Shown here piece after piece: positions 44,314 to 54,991 of a stretch of DNA of 64,000 bases (positions are counted from its first letter, which is position 1; each line of letters opens with the position of its first letter). Source of the stretch: Fomitopsis serialis. Taxonomy: Eukaryota > Basidiomycota > Agaricomycetes > Polyporales > Fomitopsidaceae. The position numbers were made by a program, and so were the translations under genes. The notes below the pieces were generated by a model. The model was not told the DNA's origin and made no database searches. It was given only the letters and a program-made list of their open reading frames with translations. Location: positions 1,054,001-1,118,000 of the forward strand of contig NW_025954963.1 of the NCBI RefSeq assembly GCF_022376445.1. The letters run 5' to 3'.

Positions 44314-44958
44314 TCAGGATATACGTGCTGCATCCAGCGCGTCGATCACAGGCTATTGACCAAGATTGTTAGCTCAGGGTATGTCCACTCCGCTCGCACG
44401 AATGACAGCATACCGCGACGGCGTCCTCCCACAGTGCCTTTCGCACGACGTCCGCTAGACTGGATTTGCGCTGCCGAAACATAGTCGTCTGCCCTGGTTT
44501 CCGCCTTGTCCACTCCGGAGCATCGAGGCTATCACTCCATCCCTGGTACCTGTCCAAGACAACGCGGCGGCAGGCCTCCACGCTATGTGATTCCCGGAGG
44601 AGTGCAGCGCCCGTCACGGTGAGATACAATACGAATGTATCGGGATCGCTGAAGTCGGTGTTATCGTCGGGCGCCTGAAGGCTGGTCAGATGGGGTTGCC
44701 TGCATGCAAGTACAAGTTCGAGTCTGTTCGACTCACTTCGAATTGCTGCATCTGGAGTGCACATTGCACCTCTTCTGGCTCGAGCGAGCATCCGGAGTCA
44801 ATGCTGTAGTCATCCGCTGCGCTAGCGGCTATCCAGCTATCAACGGGACCGGGCAGACCGAGCCTTTCCTTGCGGTACTGCGCGCGCGCTTCTGCATCAG
44901 AGAGACGGCGCGGTAGAGAAAGACGCGGCTTCACAGTGGTCCTTTTGACCTTGGGCAT
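44314..44958 (-). CDS. Small orphan protein, 173 codons, three exons
   Basis: Exons 44958-44737, 44674-44414 and 44352-44314 join in frame with GTGAGT and GTATGC donors. The protein starts MPKVKRTTVKPRLSLPRRLS, contains DAEARAQYRKERLGLPGPVD and an acidic middle, and ends with VEACRRVVLDRYQGWSDSLD, RQRKSSLADVVRKALWEDAV and a 12-residue last exon. It is small and mixed charge, without signal peptide or membrane segment. No family is recognised. Clean phases support a real gene. Confidence 0.52.
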
Positions 44959-46175
44959 GGCGCTATAATGGCAATGGTGGTGGAAGGAGGGCGTGATGAC
45001 CTGGTTGCACAGCGCACTGAGCTTCTCTTTGAGGATTGTCGCGATGCACTGCTACGTCTATCGTGACCGATCTACTGAGGTAATCGGGAAAGCCATCCTC
45101 GTTATCGCACCGATCCTAATATCCTAGAAGTAACAAGCATTGCCTCGAGGTGGGAGACCTGGACTACTGAGGACCAGAATGGCAAGTCGGGGATGTCACC
45201 TGCCGTTTGTGAACGATCTTCAGCTTCGGGCCCGATCCCCGCAACACCACGCCCCCATAGTCTGCCGTGCGCGCAGTGGTTCGTCCTGATAGAATCCAGA
45301 GCTTATTTCAGCTGAGATGAAGGGGCACCCTGAATAGGAAGAGACCACTGGCCATTGATACAACGGAGGTATGCATCGTGTCCTGCGTTGTCTGTCAGCG
45401 GACATCGGTAGTTACTCCTCACCTACCCAGTGCAACGATGTACATCGCCAGCCAGCCAGCACATGTAGCTCCGGGCCACATATCTGCGGCGATGCTCGTT
45501 CTTCCACTCCTCGTCCTTTGTCATGTGTGCCGGATGAATGGAGTGATGAACGCCTCATGGGTTACATGGTGTGGAAGATTGTGAAACGCATCTGATAGCA
45601 GTTCGCTGCGCGCATTGCACGCACTTTTTACCCTGTAAGATGAAAAATGGCAGCACCTCCCTCCGCCCGCGACGCTCTGTAGACTCTTGAGGGCAACGAA
45701 GACAGCCAGGGTGGCGTTGAGTGGCGTCGGGGCGGGGGCGGACCCACAGGAACAAATAGGGAAAAACACCTAAAGAGTGGGCACGTGAAACCCGATTTGA
45801 TCTGCGGCCCGATATGGGGGACATTTAGACCGTCATGCCGCCTCGTGTCGGGGGTGAGGACAGCGGGACTCCCCCGCAATCGACCTTGCCTCAGTCCTTC
45901 ACTCACGGACTTCGCGCTGGTGAGGACCTCCCGGTCTTAATCTGCTCGGGGAGCTTGATTGCGAGGTCCTGATCCTCTGCGAGGAACGACTCAGGGCATT
46001 GCATGCTACGACCTGCACGACTAGGACCGTGTACGTGCGCCGCTCGTGTCCCCAGCCCGTTATCTGTCTCCGCCGCTGACCCCCATTCGCACAGACTTGT
46101 CCACGACTCACCTTCCCTTACGCCCTACCCCCCTCCTCCCCTCCACTGAATCGGTACACTCTCCGCTGGCCCGAT
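44959..46175. other. Intergenic, no supported gene
   Basis: Open frames here overlap on both strands and show no domain. The last 150 bp are C/T-rich, as is common upstream of basidiomycete start codons, and likely form the promoter and leader of the DUF6699 gene. Confidence 0.45.
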
Positions 46176-47266
46176 ATGTTCAAGAAGTTGCTGAAGGGTC
46201 TCGATTCGGCACCTCCAACGCCCAAGATCGGCAGGATTGAGCTGCCTGAGCTGGGGGAGGGGGATGTATTTTACTTTTCCAAGGCTGAGGGGTCAGCAAT
46301 CGTCGACTGGTCTTCGGACAGCGAAGGCTCATCGTCGCCGCGCTCACCTATCCTAGCCTGGCATAGACCGTCTACGCCTCAACCGGAGGGTCCCCTCAAG
46401 TCGCGGCGCAAGCACTCCACGCCTGTTACGGAGTCTCCACTGAATCCTCGACGCGGATCGGCTTCGTCGTATCATGCGGATATACGGAGGGCGCCGAGTA
46501 GGTCGACCACACCTATGGTCGAGCCGAAGTCGAATGGCAGCAGGTCGTCGACCCCACAGCCGGGTTCCTCAAAGGCTGCCGCAGGGCTCGCGTCGCCCGT
46601 GCCCGTCAAAGCCGCGCGTAAAGGGATACTGAAACCCTGTAAGTTGACCGCGATCGCGCTCTCGTTCACCACACGCACGTTATCGGGGGAGAACTCACCA
46701 CGTGTACCATAGCGCCGCCCCCCAAGCCAGTCACGCTCCACTGGCAGTTGCTGCCATACGAACCTGGGCGGTCGAAGAAGTTGATTTATTTCAACGTCGC
46801 GTATCCGCCTGGTCTTGTCCGCGACCATACGCGTATGCCGCCGGTGTCGCTCCACCAGTCCGAGATGGAGAAGCAGGCGGCTGAGATTCCCCTCGGCGAG
46901 ATGCAAATACGCTGCTCACAGCTCCCACATTGGGATGTCATTGTTTCTCCCGTGGGCCCTGGAGGCGTACGGTGCATCGACGTGTACCGTGCGATCTACG
47001 AGACGTTTCAGAAGGAGCTGTCTGAGACGGAGAGGGACCACTACATACCTCACGGCCGTCGCCAACACTGCGAGGCGGCCTGGCGCAAACGATGCAAAGA
47101 GGCGCCCGGGTTGCCTGAGGTAAACCTGAAGAAGGGCATGTGTCGCATCGATCTACTCGAGGGACGAACGATTTTCATGGGGCTCAGGCGGCCGGTGCCG
47201 ACGGATGACAAGCCGGATCGAGTCTGGGTGCTGGAGCTTGGGTTTCCGAAGGAAGAGCGCCGCTGA
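46176..47266 (+). CDS. DUF6699 domain protein
   Basis: Two exons, 46176-46638 and 46713-47266, give 338 codons. Residues 1-150 are Ser/Pro-rich and disordered after MFKKLLKGLDSAPPTP. Residues about 158-335 form a DUF6699-like domain. It shows the usual order: VTLHWQLLPYEPG, an aliphatic strand (KLIYFNVAYPPGLVR), PHWDVIVSP, VRCIDVYRAIYETFQKELSE, RRQHCEAAWRKRC, RIDLLEGRTIFMGL and RVWVLELG. The domain is widespread in Agaricomycetes and has no assigned function. The start was chosen because it is the first ATG after a pyrimidine-rich leader and the frame has no earlier ATG. Confidence 0.85.
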
Positions 47267-49084
47267 AATCGTTGACGATATTTTGCATGCATACCGTATA
47301 CGCGCCACCTGTCACGGTCAGTCCAATCGTCTTGCCCTTGGAGCGCAGTGTGCCGACGGCTCACCAACTATGATTCCCCCCTGTCTAGGACTGGACTGGA
47401 TCCTAATACCCACGCTGGATTACAACACTCATTTTCACTGCGCATCCCATCCACTCTATTCTCGTCATTCATCATGTCGCACCCCCCACTCGCCCTGTGC
47501 ATCTGTCCTCGCGTTCGACGCAATCACCCCACCTCACGTCGCCCTCATCGCATCTTGTAACATCACCCATCTGTCAGGGCGGTCTTGTTGGCGTGAGACG
47601 ACGCCCGCTGCCGCTCAGGGACTTCTGTATACTATCACTTACTTTTCGCATGTTCTAGGAGCACATGTCTTCATGCCATGATTTGTAGCGCACCCCAATC
47701 CGCATTCTGGCACAGAGCTGCCCTATTAGTAGTCGGAGACAACGGAAAGACCTCAAAATCCATGCGAGACTGCGTGTGCGTCGTCGCAAGCGAGCCATCT
47801 AGAAAAGCTTGCCGTTAGTCGTAACGTACGCCAAACCATTGACGACAACAGCGGTGGGAGAGCAGGGCTGATGATCGCGTTCAACATCACGGGCGACGAA
47901 GCTGGCGTAGGCGCGTCTGCCACCGGCTAGCAAGCGGGAGTTGTCTGGACCTTGCATGAGAGAACAGGGCGTGACTGCCTCCTCGTGTTTGAGGGGTGCC
48001 CCGTCAGGTGAACCTACCACGGCAGCAAGGACGTGGAATCTGGTAAACACTGCCCCAACGGAAGCGCATGAGCTAATGACCCTGTCTAAGCGGCACCGAT
48101 AGAAGTGGTCAAGGTAGTGCGAAGATCCTTCCAGAGGACGGTATAGAGTTCTGGACCTACCGCAGCGAGGATCCAGTGCAGTTGGGGCCTCGTTCCAATT
48201 TTGGTATGTACCAAGACAAAGTCGGACGCTATATGCGACTATATTCGCACAGACCTTAACTGGAATCCTTCTGTGCTTCACAGGCACCACAAAACGACCC
48301 TGAATGATGAACGGCTACTCGTTAGCCGGCGAGCAAGCTCAAGAATAGAGAGTACGACTTACTCCCGCTGGTTCCATAGCCTAGGCCAATCAATCGTTTC
48401 TGTGCACAGCGGGGAATCCACCTAATCGCGCGTTCATTTCCGTCAGCTAAGACAGCATCTCCGGGACGCCGTAAACCTTCGCACAACGCTATCCAAGGCA
48501 ATCGGATATTACACTTCCCGACGAAAGTGGATGCAGAACTCGAAGACACCAGTAGTCACTTCACCGTGGACGGTACGAGGACGCTAGATGCGTAATCTAA
48601 ACATTCGTGTAATTGATTTGATGAGGCAAAAGGAGATACGAAGCAAAGAGGGCATGGTCCGTAAGAGATGTATGTGGTCGAGTTGAACTTGCACTGCATC
48701 GAGTCAACTCAAACCAGAGGCGCGTCGCGTCGTGGAGGTCACGATCACGTGATGCGTGACGAACGCGTTCAGCGCTGCGTAGAATCTGCTACTGGCACTG
48801 ATGGATGCTGCAACTGCCTCAATGATATGTGAGCTGACAAAGACCTTCGAGAAAAAGATGGGCAAATGAGATGAATAGAGGACTATACTATTACAGGTAC
48901 CGTATCAGTGATGTCCAGGGTGTACACATGCGATGCGAACCGACAAGACGTATGCGACAGCGAAACAGAAGGCTAGATAACGAATTCTAACCAAGGCTGT
49001 CATCAGTACGATGCAAAAGACAGGGGAAAGTGGGTATACTGACAATTTATGTGCAAGGACGCCGACCGAGACATTACGCGCCGC
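47267..49084. other. Intergenic, no supported gene
   Basis: A 163-codon minus frame at 47799-48290 looks partly protein-like (SPDGAPLKHEEAVTPCSLMQ), but I found no domain and its exon limits are unclear. The rest appears empty. Confidence 0.4.
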
Positions 49085-51496
49085 CTATGCGAGCGCGCAC
49101 GCACCCTCGTCCCAGTCCATGCGCGGAATAACGCCAACAGCTCTACAGACAGGGCAAGATACTTCGACCTCTTCGCCCTCTTTCTCTTCCTTCTTGTCCT
49201 CCCCGCCCCAGCCCGCGACACGCTCCGCACTCACGAGGCACGACGGGTGGAACGTATGCTCGCACACCTTCTCGCTGTTTCCGCCCATCCGGTTGATTGA
49301 GATGTTGCGCATGGTCGATGGGTCGATGACAGGGAACGGATCCTCATCAGAAGGGCCGAGACCGCAGCTCACATCCCAGCACCGCAGCCCACGCTCGCGC
49401 TCCAGACGCTCGACACGCTGACGCAGCGTCTGCCCCGGAGGAGCAGGCAGCGTCCACTGTCGCTTCTCTGGTGGCCGGGCACGTCCCTGACCGCGCGAGC
49501 CCGTTGAAGCCGCACTTGCTGGACGTTGCGGCACAGCTCCAGCGGGCGGGTTTGCATTTGCCTGAGGTTGCGGCGGCTGGACACCGAAGAGGTTCTGCCA
49601 CATGTTCGGGATGCCCCATGTGCTGGGATTGGGACCACCCGCAGGCGAGTTCTGAGCATTCGGCATAGCCCCGGGCACAGATGCGTTCGCAGCAGGCACA
49701 GGCTGGGGATGTTGGGCCTGAGCTTCTTGCGGCGCCTGCTGAGGCGGCTGAGGCGGCGCACCGCTGAACAGACGCTGGAAGAGGTTACGTGTTGCCTGAG
49801 CGTCGAGCGGGACATAACCACCAGCGGGCCCGCCCGGTCCGCCCATGACAGGGAAGAAGAGATTGAACTCGAAGGGTATGCCGTCTGCGGTAGGGCCTGG
49901 GTGTGGTGGCTGGTCCTGAGTCGCATCTGGGGCACCGGGCTGGCGAGAGTTCGGCATTGACTGGGGAACGCCCTGTGTCTGGGCTGGAGCTGGCCGCGCA
50001 TCTGCGGTTGCTGGAGCCTGAGGCGGTTGTGCACCAGCCTGCGCTGGCGCCGGACCCTCCGTGGGTGCGGCTTGCTGCTGTCTGCGCCGCCGGGGTGGGG
50101 CATAGGTGAGGGACTCGGGATCGATATCGAAGCGGCAAGAAGGACACGTCGTGCGATGCGGCTTCGTGAACCATGGCAGCAGGCAAGACGTGTGGAATAC
50201 GTGAGCACAGGGGAGCGCTACGACCTTGGGCAGTTCATTCTTCGTGGAGGGCGTGTCCGTTGAAGTGGCGGGAGAAGGCGCTGCATGGCCATCAACATCC
50301 ATCCCCGCGTTCGCCTCTGCACCAGTACCGGCTTGCTCTTCAGTGTCGAATCCGCCGCCTTCCGAGCTAAGCTTCTCCCAGCAGACGGAACACAGCGAGT
50401 CGCCGTCATCGCCACCGAGCCTCTCGATGCGTGATACCAGGCCCTCCGGCACCCCCTCAAGGCCGCGAACAAGCTTCTCAGCCCGCTCGGGGTTGTCAAT
50501 TTCCTCTTCACGCGGCGGGCCGAAGGGGAAGAAGGACATGAAGAATGGTTCCGCTCCCGGAGCGAAGGGGAAGAACTGCGGCGGGAAGCCGGCCATTTGC
50601 GGAGTGCCATCGGGGACAGGGTGTGGTCCGGCAGGAACATCCGGGGGAGGGCCGATGTGGAACGTAAGGTTGAACATCGGGAGGGGATGGTTATGAAAGT
50701 GATGATGGTGACCCTGACCTTGTGCTTCGGCATCTCCTTGCGGGCCTTGCTGAGGAGCGTCCTGCTCTGGGCCAGGGAAGACGTCGAAGGAGTAGACGCG
50801 TTGGTTGCTATACGGCGGCGGTGGATCGTTCGGGGGCGCGTGATGTTGCTGAGGGTGAGCGGCAGATGATGCTGGTCGCGCTTGTTGTGCGCTGGCGTCG
50901 TCGGACGGGTCAGGAGAAGTCATGCGCTGACGATTCGTTTCGCGCATGTCCTCCTCATCAACCTCGTCGTCAACGCGCGCACGGCGCGAACCGGTCTGCG
51001 GCGATGAGTCAACGTCGGTAGGCAATTGGTGGTACACCCCCGGTTCTACGTCGTGCATGTCGACATCGGTATCCCAATCCGACACCGTGTGGAGCGATGG
51101 CATAGAGCCGACTGACTCCGCGTATGCTGCGCGATTCTGCTGTGAAGACGCCTCAGCAGCGGGTAGCGATGAAGACGTAGGTCCATCCTGATTCGATATT
51201 GCGGAATCAGGCGTCAGAGGTGAGGTCAAAGAAAGGCCTCCTACAGATCGTGCGACATCCTCTATGGATTGCTCCTCGCGCTGTTGTGGGCCTTCGCGTG
51301 ACGCGGGGTAGTCAGGGATTGGCTCCAGGGGCGGCATGTCTGCCAAGTCCGGGTCGTCGAGCGGAAGGCTCGGCTCACGAGGGGCTGCGTGCTGGTTGGA
51401 GAGTCCACGGACAAAGTTGTGGATGGCTTGCCCAATCTGGGGGTTGGCATCCAGGAGGTGTTGCAGGAAACCGCCAGCTGAATGTTGGTTATCCAT
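49085..51496 (-). CDS. Large intrinsically disordered protein with two RING-H2 fingers
   Basis: A single intronless frame of 803 codons. Residues 1-340 are Gln/Pro/Asp-rich with a helical start (GGFLQHLLDANPQIGQAIHN) and an aromatic FPPQFFPFAPGAEPFF patch near 304-319. RING 1 lies at about 369-454: CSVC, then a low-complexity insertion of nearly 60 residues, then LPCAHVFHTSCLLPWF and CPSC, a C3H2C3 pattern. Residues 460-700 are Ala/Pro/Gln-rich. A second finger lies at about 706-785: CWDVSC, VCEHTFHPSCLVSAERV and SCPVC. RING-H2 proteins act as E3 ubiquitin ligases that bind E2 enzymes. Substrate and location are unknown, and no membrane segment is seen. In most genes of this window introns are frequent, so the lack of introns over 2.4 kb is notable. 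Confidence 0.9.
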   Translation of the reverse strand: MDNQHSAGGFLQHLLDANPQIGQAIHNFVRGLSNQHAAPREPSLPLDDPDLADMPPLEPIPDYPASREGPQQREEQSIEDVARSVGGLSLTSPLTPDSAISNQDGPTSSSLPAAEASSQQNRAAYAESVGSMPSLHTVSDWDTDVDMHDVEPGVYHQLPTDVDSSPQTGSRRARVDDEVDEEDMRETNRQRMTSPDPSDDASAQQARPASSAAHPQQHHAPPNDPPPPYSNQRVYSFDVFPGPEQDAPQQGPQGDAEAQGQGHHHHFHNHPLPMFNLTFHIGPPPDVPAGPHPVPDGTPQMAGFPPQFFPFAPGAEPFFMSFFPFGPPREEEIDNPERAEKLVRGLEGVPEGLVSRIERLGGDDGDSLCSVCWEKLSSEGGGFDTEEQAGTGAEANAGMDVDGHAAPSPATSTDTPSTKNELPKVVALPCAHVFHTSCLLPWFTKPHRTTCPSCRFDIDPESLTYAPPRRRRQQQAAPTEGPAPAQAGAQPPQAPATADARPAPAQTQGVPQSMPNSRQPGAPDATQDQPPHPGPTADGIPFEFNLFFPVMGGPGGPAGGYVPLDAQATRNLFQRLFSGAPPQPPQQAPQEAQAQHPQPVPAANASVPGAMPNAQNSPAGGPNPSTWGIPNMWQNLFGVQPPQPQANANPPAGAVPQRPASAASTGSRGQGRARPPEKRQWTLPAPPGQTLRQRVERLERERGLRCWDVSCGLGPSDEDPFPVIDPSTMRNISINRMGGNSEKVCEHTFHPSCLVSAERVAGWGGEDKKEEKEGEEVEVSCPVCRAVGVIPRMDWDEGACALA

Positions 51497-52925
51497 GCGT
51501 GAAGGAGCGTTCGTAACACAGAAGACTAGAGGGAGGGTATGTGAAGCGTATAGTAGATGGTGGTGGTTGTCGTCAAAGAGTGGTGGAGGCTGGGTTGCTC
51601 CAGTGGCGTATTATGCATCGCACATCCGGCGGTGCTGGTGGCCACTAGAACATTCGTTCCCGTTTAGGCATTCCGGGAAACCCCCGAGCTGACTAAGTCG
51701 TGGACGCTATATATGGCAATCCCCTGTAACCACTGCCGGTGAGTGCAGTACATACTTACTTATGCAGCACGCTAATGGTGTGTAGGACGCACGTCCAGCC
51801 TTCTGGCTCTTTCGGCATACTGTCGAGGAGCATCCAAGAATATTCAGCGTGCACCTCGCTGCAGGCTCACCAGTGTGGGCTAGGGTGCTGTGGCGTGTCC
51901 AGCCTTCATTAAATGGCGCCAACAAACTATGCAATTCGCCAAGCACGATGGATAGAGCATGTGCTAGATTCTCGGGACTTACCATCATGGTCCTCGCACA
52001 TATATACTTCGGGACGCACGACGCAACGTATAGCTTCAATGTTCAGTACTTCTCAACGGTCCGATCCACACCTTGCGTTCCCAAAGGTGCATGCGATGGC
52101 CTCTGACTGGACTGGTTTGGTCGATGAACTTGGGGGCGTCTTCAGGCCCCTCCGAGTCGGGCTGAACTCTGCGTTTGATGTCTGGGAGTCGGACGGGCTC
52201 CAGCCCCAGTGCGCCGATGTTCCGGAATATCGGATGTGAAAGCCTTAACTTAAATGTTCCCGGAGCTGGCCCAGTGGGCAACGTCTGTCGAGCCAGTTTC
52301 CAGGCCTCACACTACAAATGCGCTGCATCAACCGCCACAGCGCCGCTGTTCGTTGCTCCCTCGGACAGCTCGATCGCATCAAGAAGCCTCGCCAAGGACT
52401 CGATCGTGGTTGCATTCTGTTCCCTCCTGGTGAGACGCCGGTGGCAAGAGAGGTCGCTCTATCTCCCCTGCTCATCTTCCCGCCGGCTCGACTGAGCATC
52501 TGTCCGGTATGCGTTCGGGGGTCGATCGCATTCCGAATCGCGGACTCAAAGCGCTCCCGGAGGCTTCTCAATCGATCGCAATCGTAGGATGCGCGATCAT
52601 TACACCTGTGGTTCCATAAAGTCAATCGAGATAGAGCGCGGGGCTGAGCCGCGGGATTGATGCCACTGAGTACGCAATCGCAATCACATTAGGGACCTCG
52701 TATAGGATCTTCTGTTCGCTGCCAAACAAGCGTCCCGTATAATTAATTGAGCATACCATACAATAGGGTCCGCAGAGTCTAGCGACGTATTTTGGCTTCG
52801 CGCGCGCAAGTCCGTGGTAGCGGATGCACTCTCAATGCGATTTCTTGGACTGAATATGGTGCGGCGAGCGTTGGAGGAACTTCCAAGCACCCGGCATACC
52901 GAACTGTAAAGAGGCGCTCCGACGG
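51497..52925. other. Intergenic, no supported gene
   Basis: Contains the promoter of the RING gene and the 3' flank of the phosphatidylserine synthase gene. Frames at 51913-52239 and 52318-52587 show no domain. Confidence 0.45.
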
Positions 52926-54991
52926 TTACGCAATCGTCTCGTAGAGGCCGAGCGCCAGACGTACCTGAACAGCCGGATACAGAACGAGCACACAGGCGCC
53001 GAATGCCCAAGCCCACTTCACTGTCGTCGGCAGAGGCGTCGGGAATTGACCCTTACTCCATTTCGTGATCGCGAGCAGTTCTGTGCCGATGGTAGCGAGT
53101 AGGAGCCAGACATGTTGCCCCATACGGACGGCTCTCCTAGACAAGGGCCACGAATAGATAGCAGTCTTTGAGTGGCGTGCGGTGATCGCTACATGCGCAT
53201 ACGCACCTTGGGTCATTGACGTATTGGTAGAGCTCTCTCACGGCGGGAAGCGCGCAGAGGAATACACCCGCAAGACGCGCAATTACAAATGGGTGATCGG
53301 GCTCCATCCAGAGAAGGGTCTGCCAAATGCATCTATCAGTCAATGGGCCACAGAAATGAGCAGAGCATATCAGGTCCTAACAAACCTTCAAGTAGAATGG
53401 ATTGAGTTCAGCCGCAAGGAACACCGCGAGGAGTAGAACAACCGTGAAATAGTGTCCGAAACCTGCTGTTCCTTCCCACTGGAAGGTTGTCCAGTCGGCA
53501 GGAGAGAATTGGCTGAAGACACGCTTCGTCTTCGACCGCAAGCCACGCGTCTGTTTCAGACCGCGCCACGTATAGTGCTAGTTTTGGCTGTTAGAACCGC
53601 GGACCGGACGGAACGTATCGGGGATGCTCACTTTCACTTCGAAGTAGTGACAAGTCTTCATCCCTGCAGTTGAGTGAGCGCCAGGAAGACTTTCGCTTTG
53701 CAGTACTTCGTCCCCTACCTAGGTAGATTCCAAGCCAATTGCAAATAAGCACATCAAGGATCCACTAGGGTGAACATTAAGCTTTGGAATGAACTGTCGC
53801 TGGGTTTCAACTTACGTGGTCCCACCAGCACTAGTTATCTCTCAGCGATTTGTCCCTCTGGAAGCAATTGAAAACGCCTCACCTCGGCAAAGTTCGCCAA
53901 TTGGTGCTGCAGGCTGTATTCAGCGAACTCGAAGGCAACGCTGAGAATCTATCCGAAGTCAGGGTCGCACGGAGCTCGCATGGATCACAATTGGTATTAC
54001 CCAGCAGAACCAATAGTCCCGTAAGATTAGGGCCTTTCCAAACCAGCCGAGCGCGTGTGCGAGGCAAAAGATATCAATAGCATTCTGCGACCTTCGTCAG
54101 TGCTCAATCACAATACATTCACATAAGCCGGCTTACCCATATATTCTGGGGCGTGAAGTCACAGTTCTCTGCGTAGCTCTTCTCGGGAAGGGCACGTCCC
54201 AGACCAGAATCCAGGTACGTCATCATGGCTCTCGCCGAATCAAGGTCTTGGAAGAGCAGGAACACCATGGCCAATTCATACAGTAGGTTGATACCTAACA
54301 CGATACGCCAAAACGCTGCGGACGATAACAACGATGAGTAAGGCAAAGAAGCATGTGCCACCTCCTAGAAATACCTGGATGAGGACGAACAAACGGCCCA
54401 TCCCGAAATTGAATCATGGAGAAAAGAAGGAACGAAGCAATTGCTGCATATGCGCCGCTGATCAAAACCTGATGAGTCAGGCAGTAGTCAAGGACCAGGC
54501 GAACAGAACTAACACTCTTCGCTTGTCGCGTCCTTCTTCCAGGACATCTTGGGTGGTGGCGACATATGCCAACACGGTCAACCCGACGCCCAACGCAGTC
54601 AACGTGATGGGTTTGTAGAAGAACCTGAGAGCAACCTAAGAATGGAAACTTCGGGAAAAGGAAGGTCTTTTACCTACTCTACGCTGGTATCATGCTTCTC
54701 CTGGAAGGGCGTAATTCGGGTGTACGACTCGGCACGGTTAGCCTTGTGATATATGCAAAGTTAGAGACGCGCTTCCGCGCCAAGGATGCTCCTAGACTCA
54801 CGTCGTACCCTGCATGATCCGGTAAGTGAACTGAGAAGATAAACCCCTTTCGCAGACTTACAACGAACCGGCCGCCCACCGACTCCCGGTTTGGGTTCTG
54901 GCGCTTCCATGATTGGCGTGGCAGCATCGGAGGCTTCCGCAGACGCAGGAGGCACTACCGAGGAAGTCTGCACGGCCTTTTCGTCGGACAT
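52926..54991 (-). CDS. Phosphatidylserine synthase, PSS1/PSS2-like (base-exchange fold family)
   Basis: About 14 exons assemble to roughly 430 codons. The protein begins MSDEKAVQTSSVVPPASAEA (exon 54991-54862), then DEKHDTSVEFFYKPITLTAL, VLAYVATTQDVLEEGRDKRR, FLLFSMIQFRDGPFVRPHP, AFWRIVLGINLLYELAMVFL and EKSYAENCDFTPQNIW. Next come NAIDIFCLAHALGWFGKALI, YSLQHQLANFAE-CWWDH, WILDVLICNWLGIYL, FSQFSPADWTTFQWEG, TLLWMEPDHPFVIARLAGVF and QHVWLLLATIGTELLAITKW. This is the PF03034-type phosphatidylserine synthase, a multi-span ER membrane enzyme that in animals exchanges a phospholipid headgroup for serine. It includes an 8 nt exon (54802-54809) and a 15 nt exon (53816-53830). The last exon is 53136-52926; its final residues could change if a last intron is used. 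The family call is strong; the reaction in this fungus is inferred. Confidence 0.88.

Noticed and set aside
53182..53436. Plus-strand frame of 84 codons
   Set aside because: It overlaps exons of the phosphatidylserine synthase gene on the other strand, which has strong family similarity.
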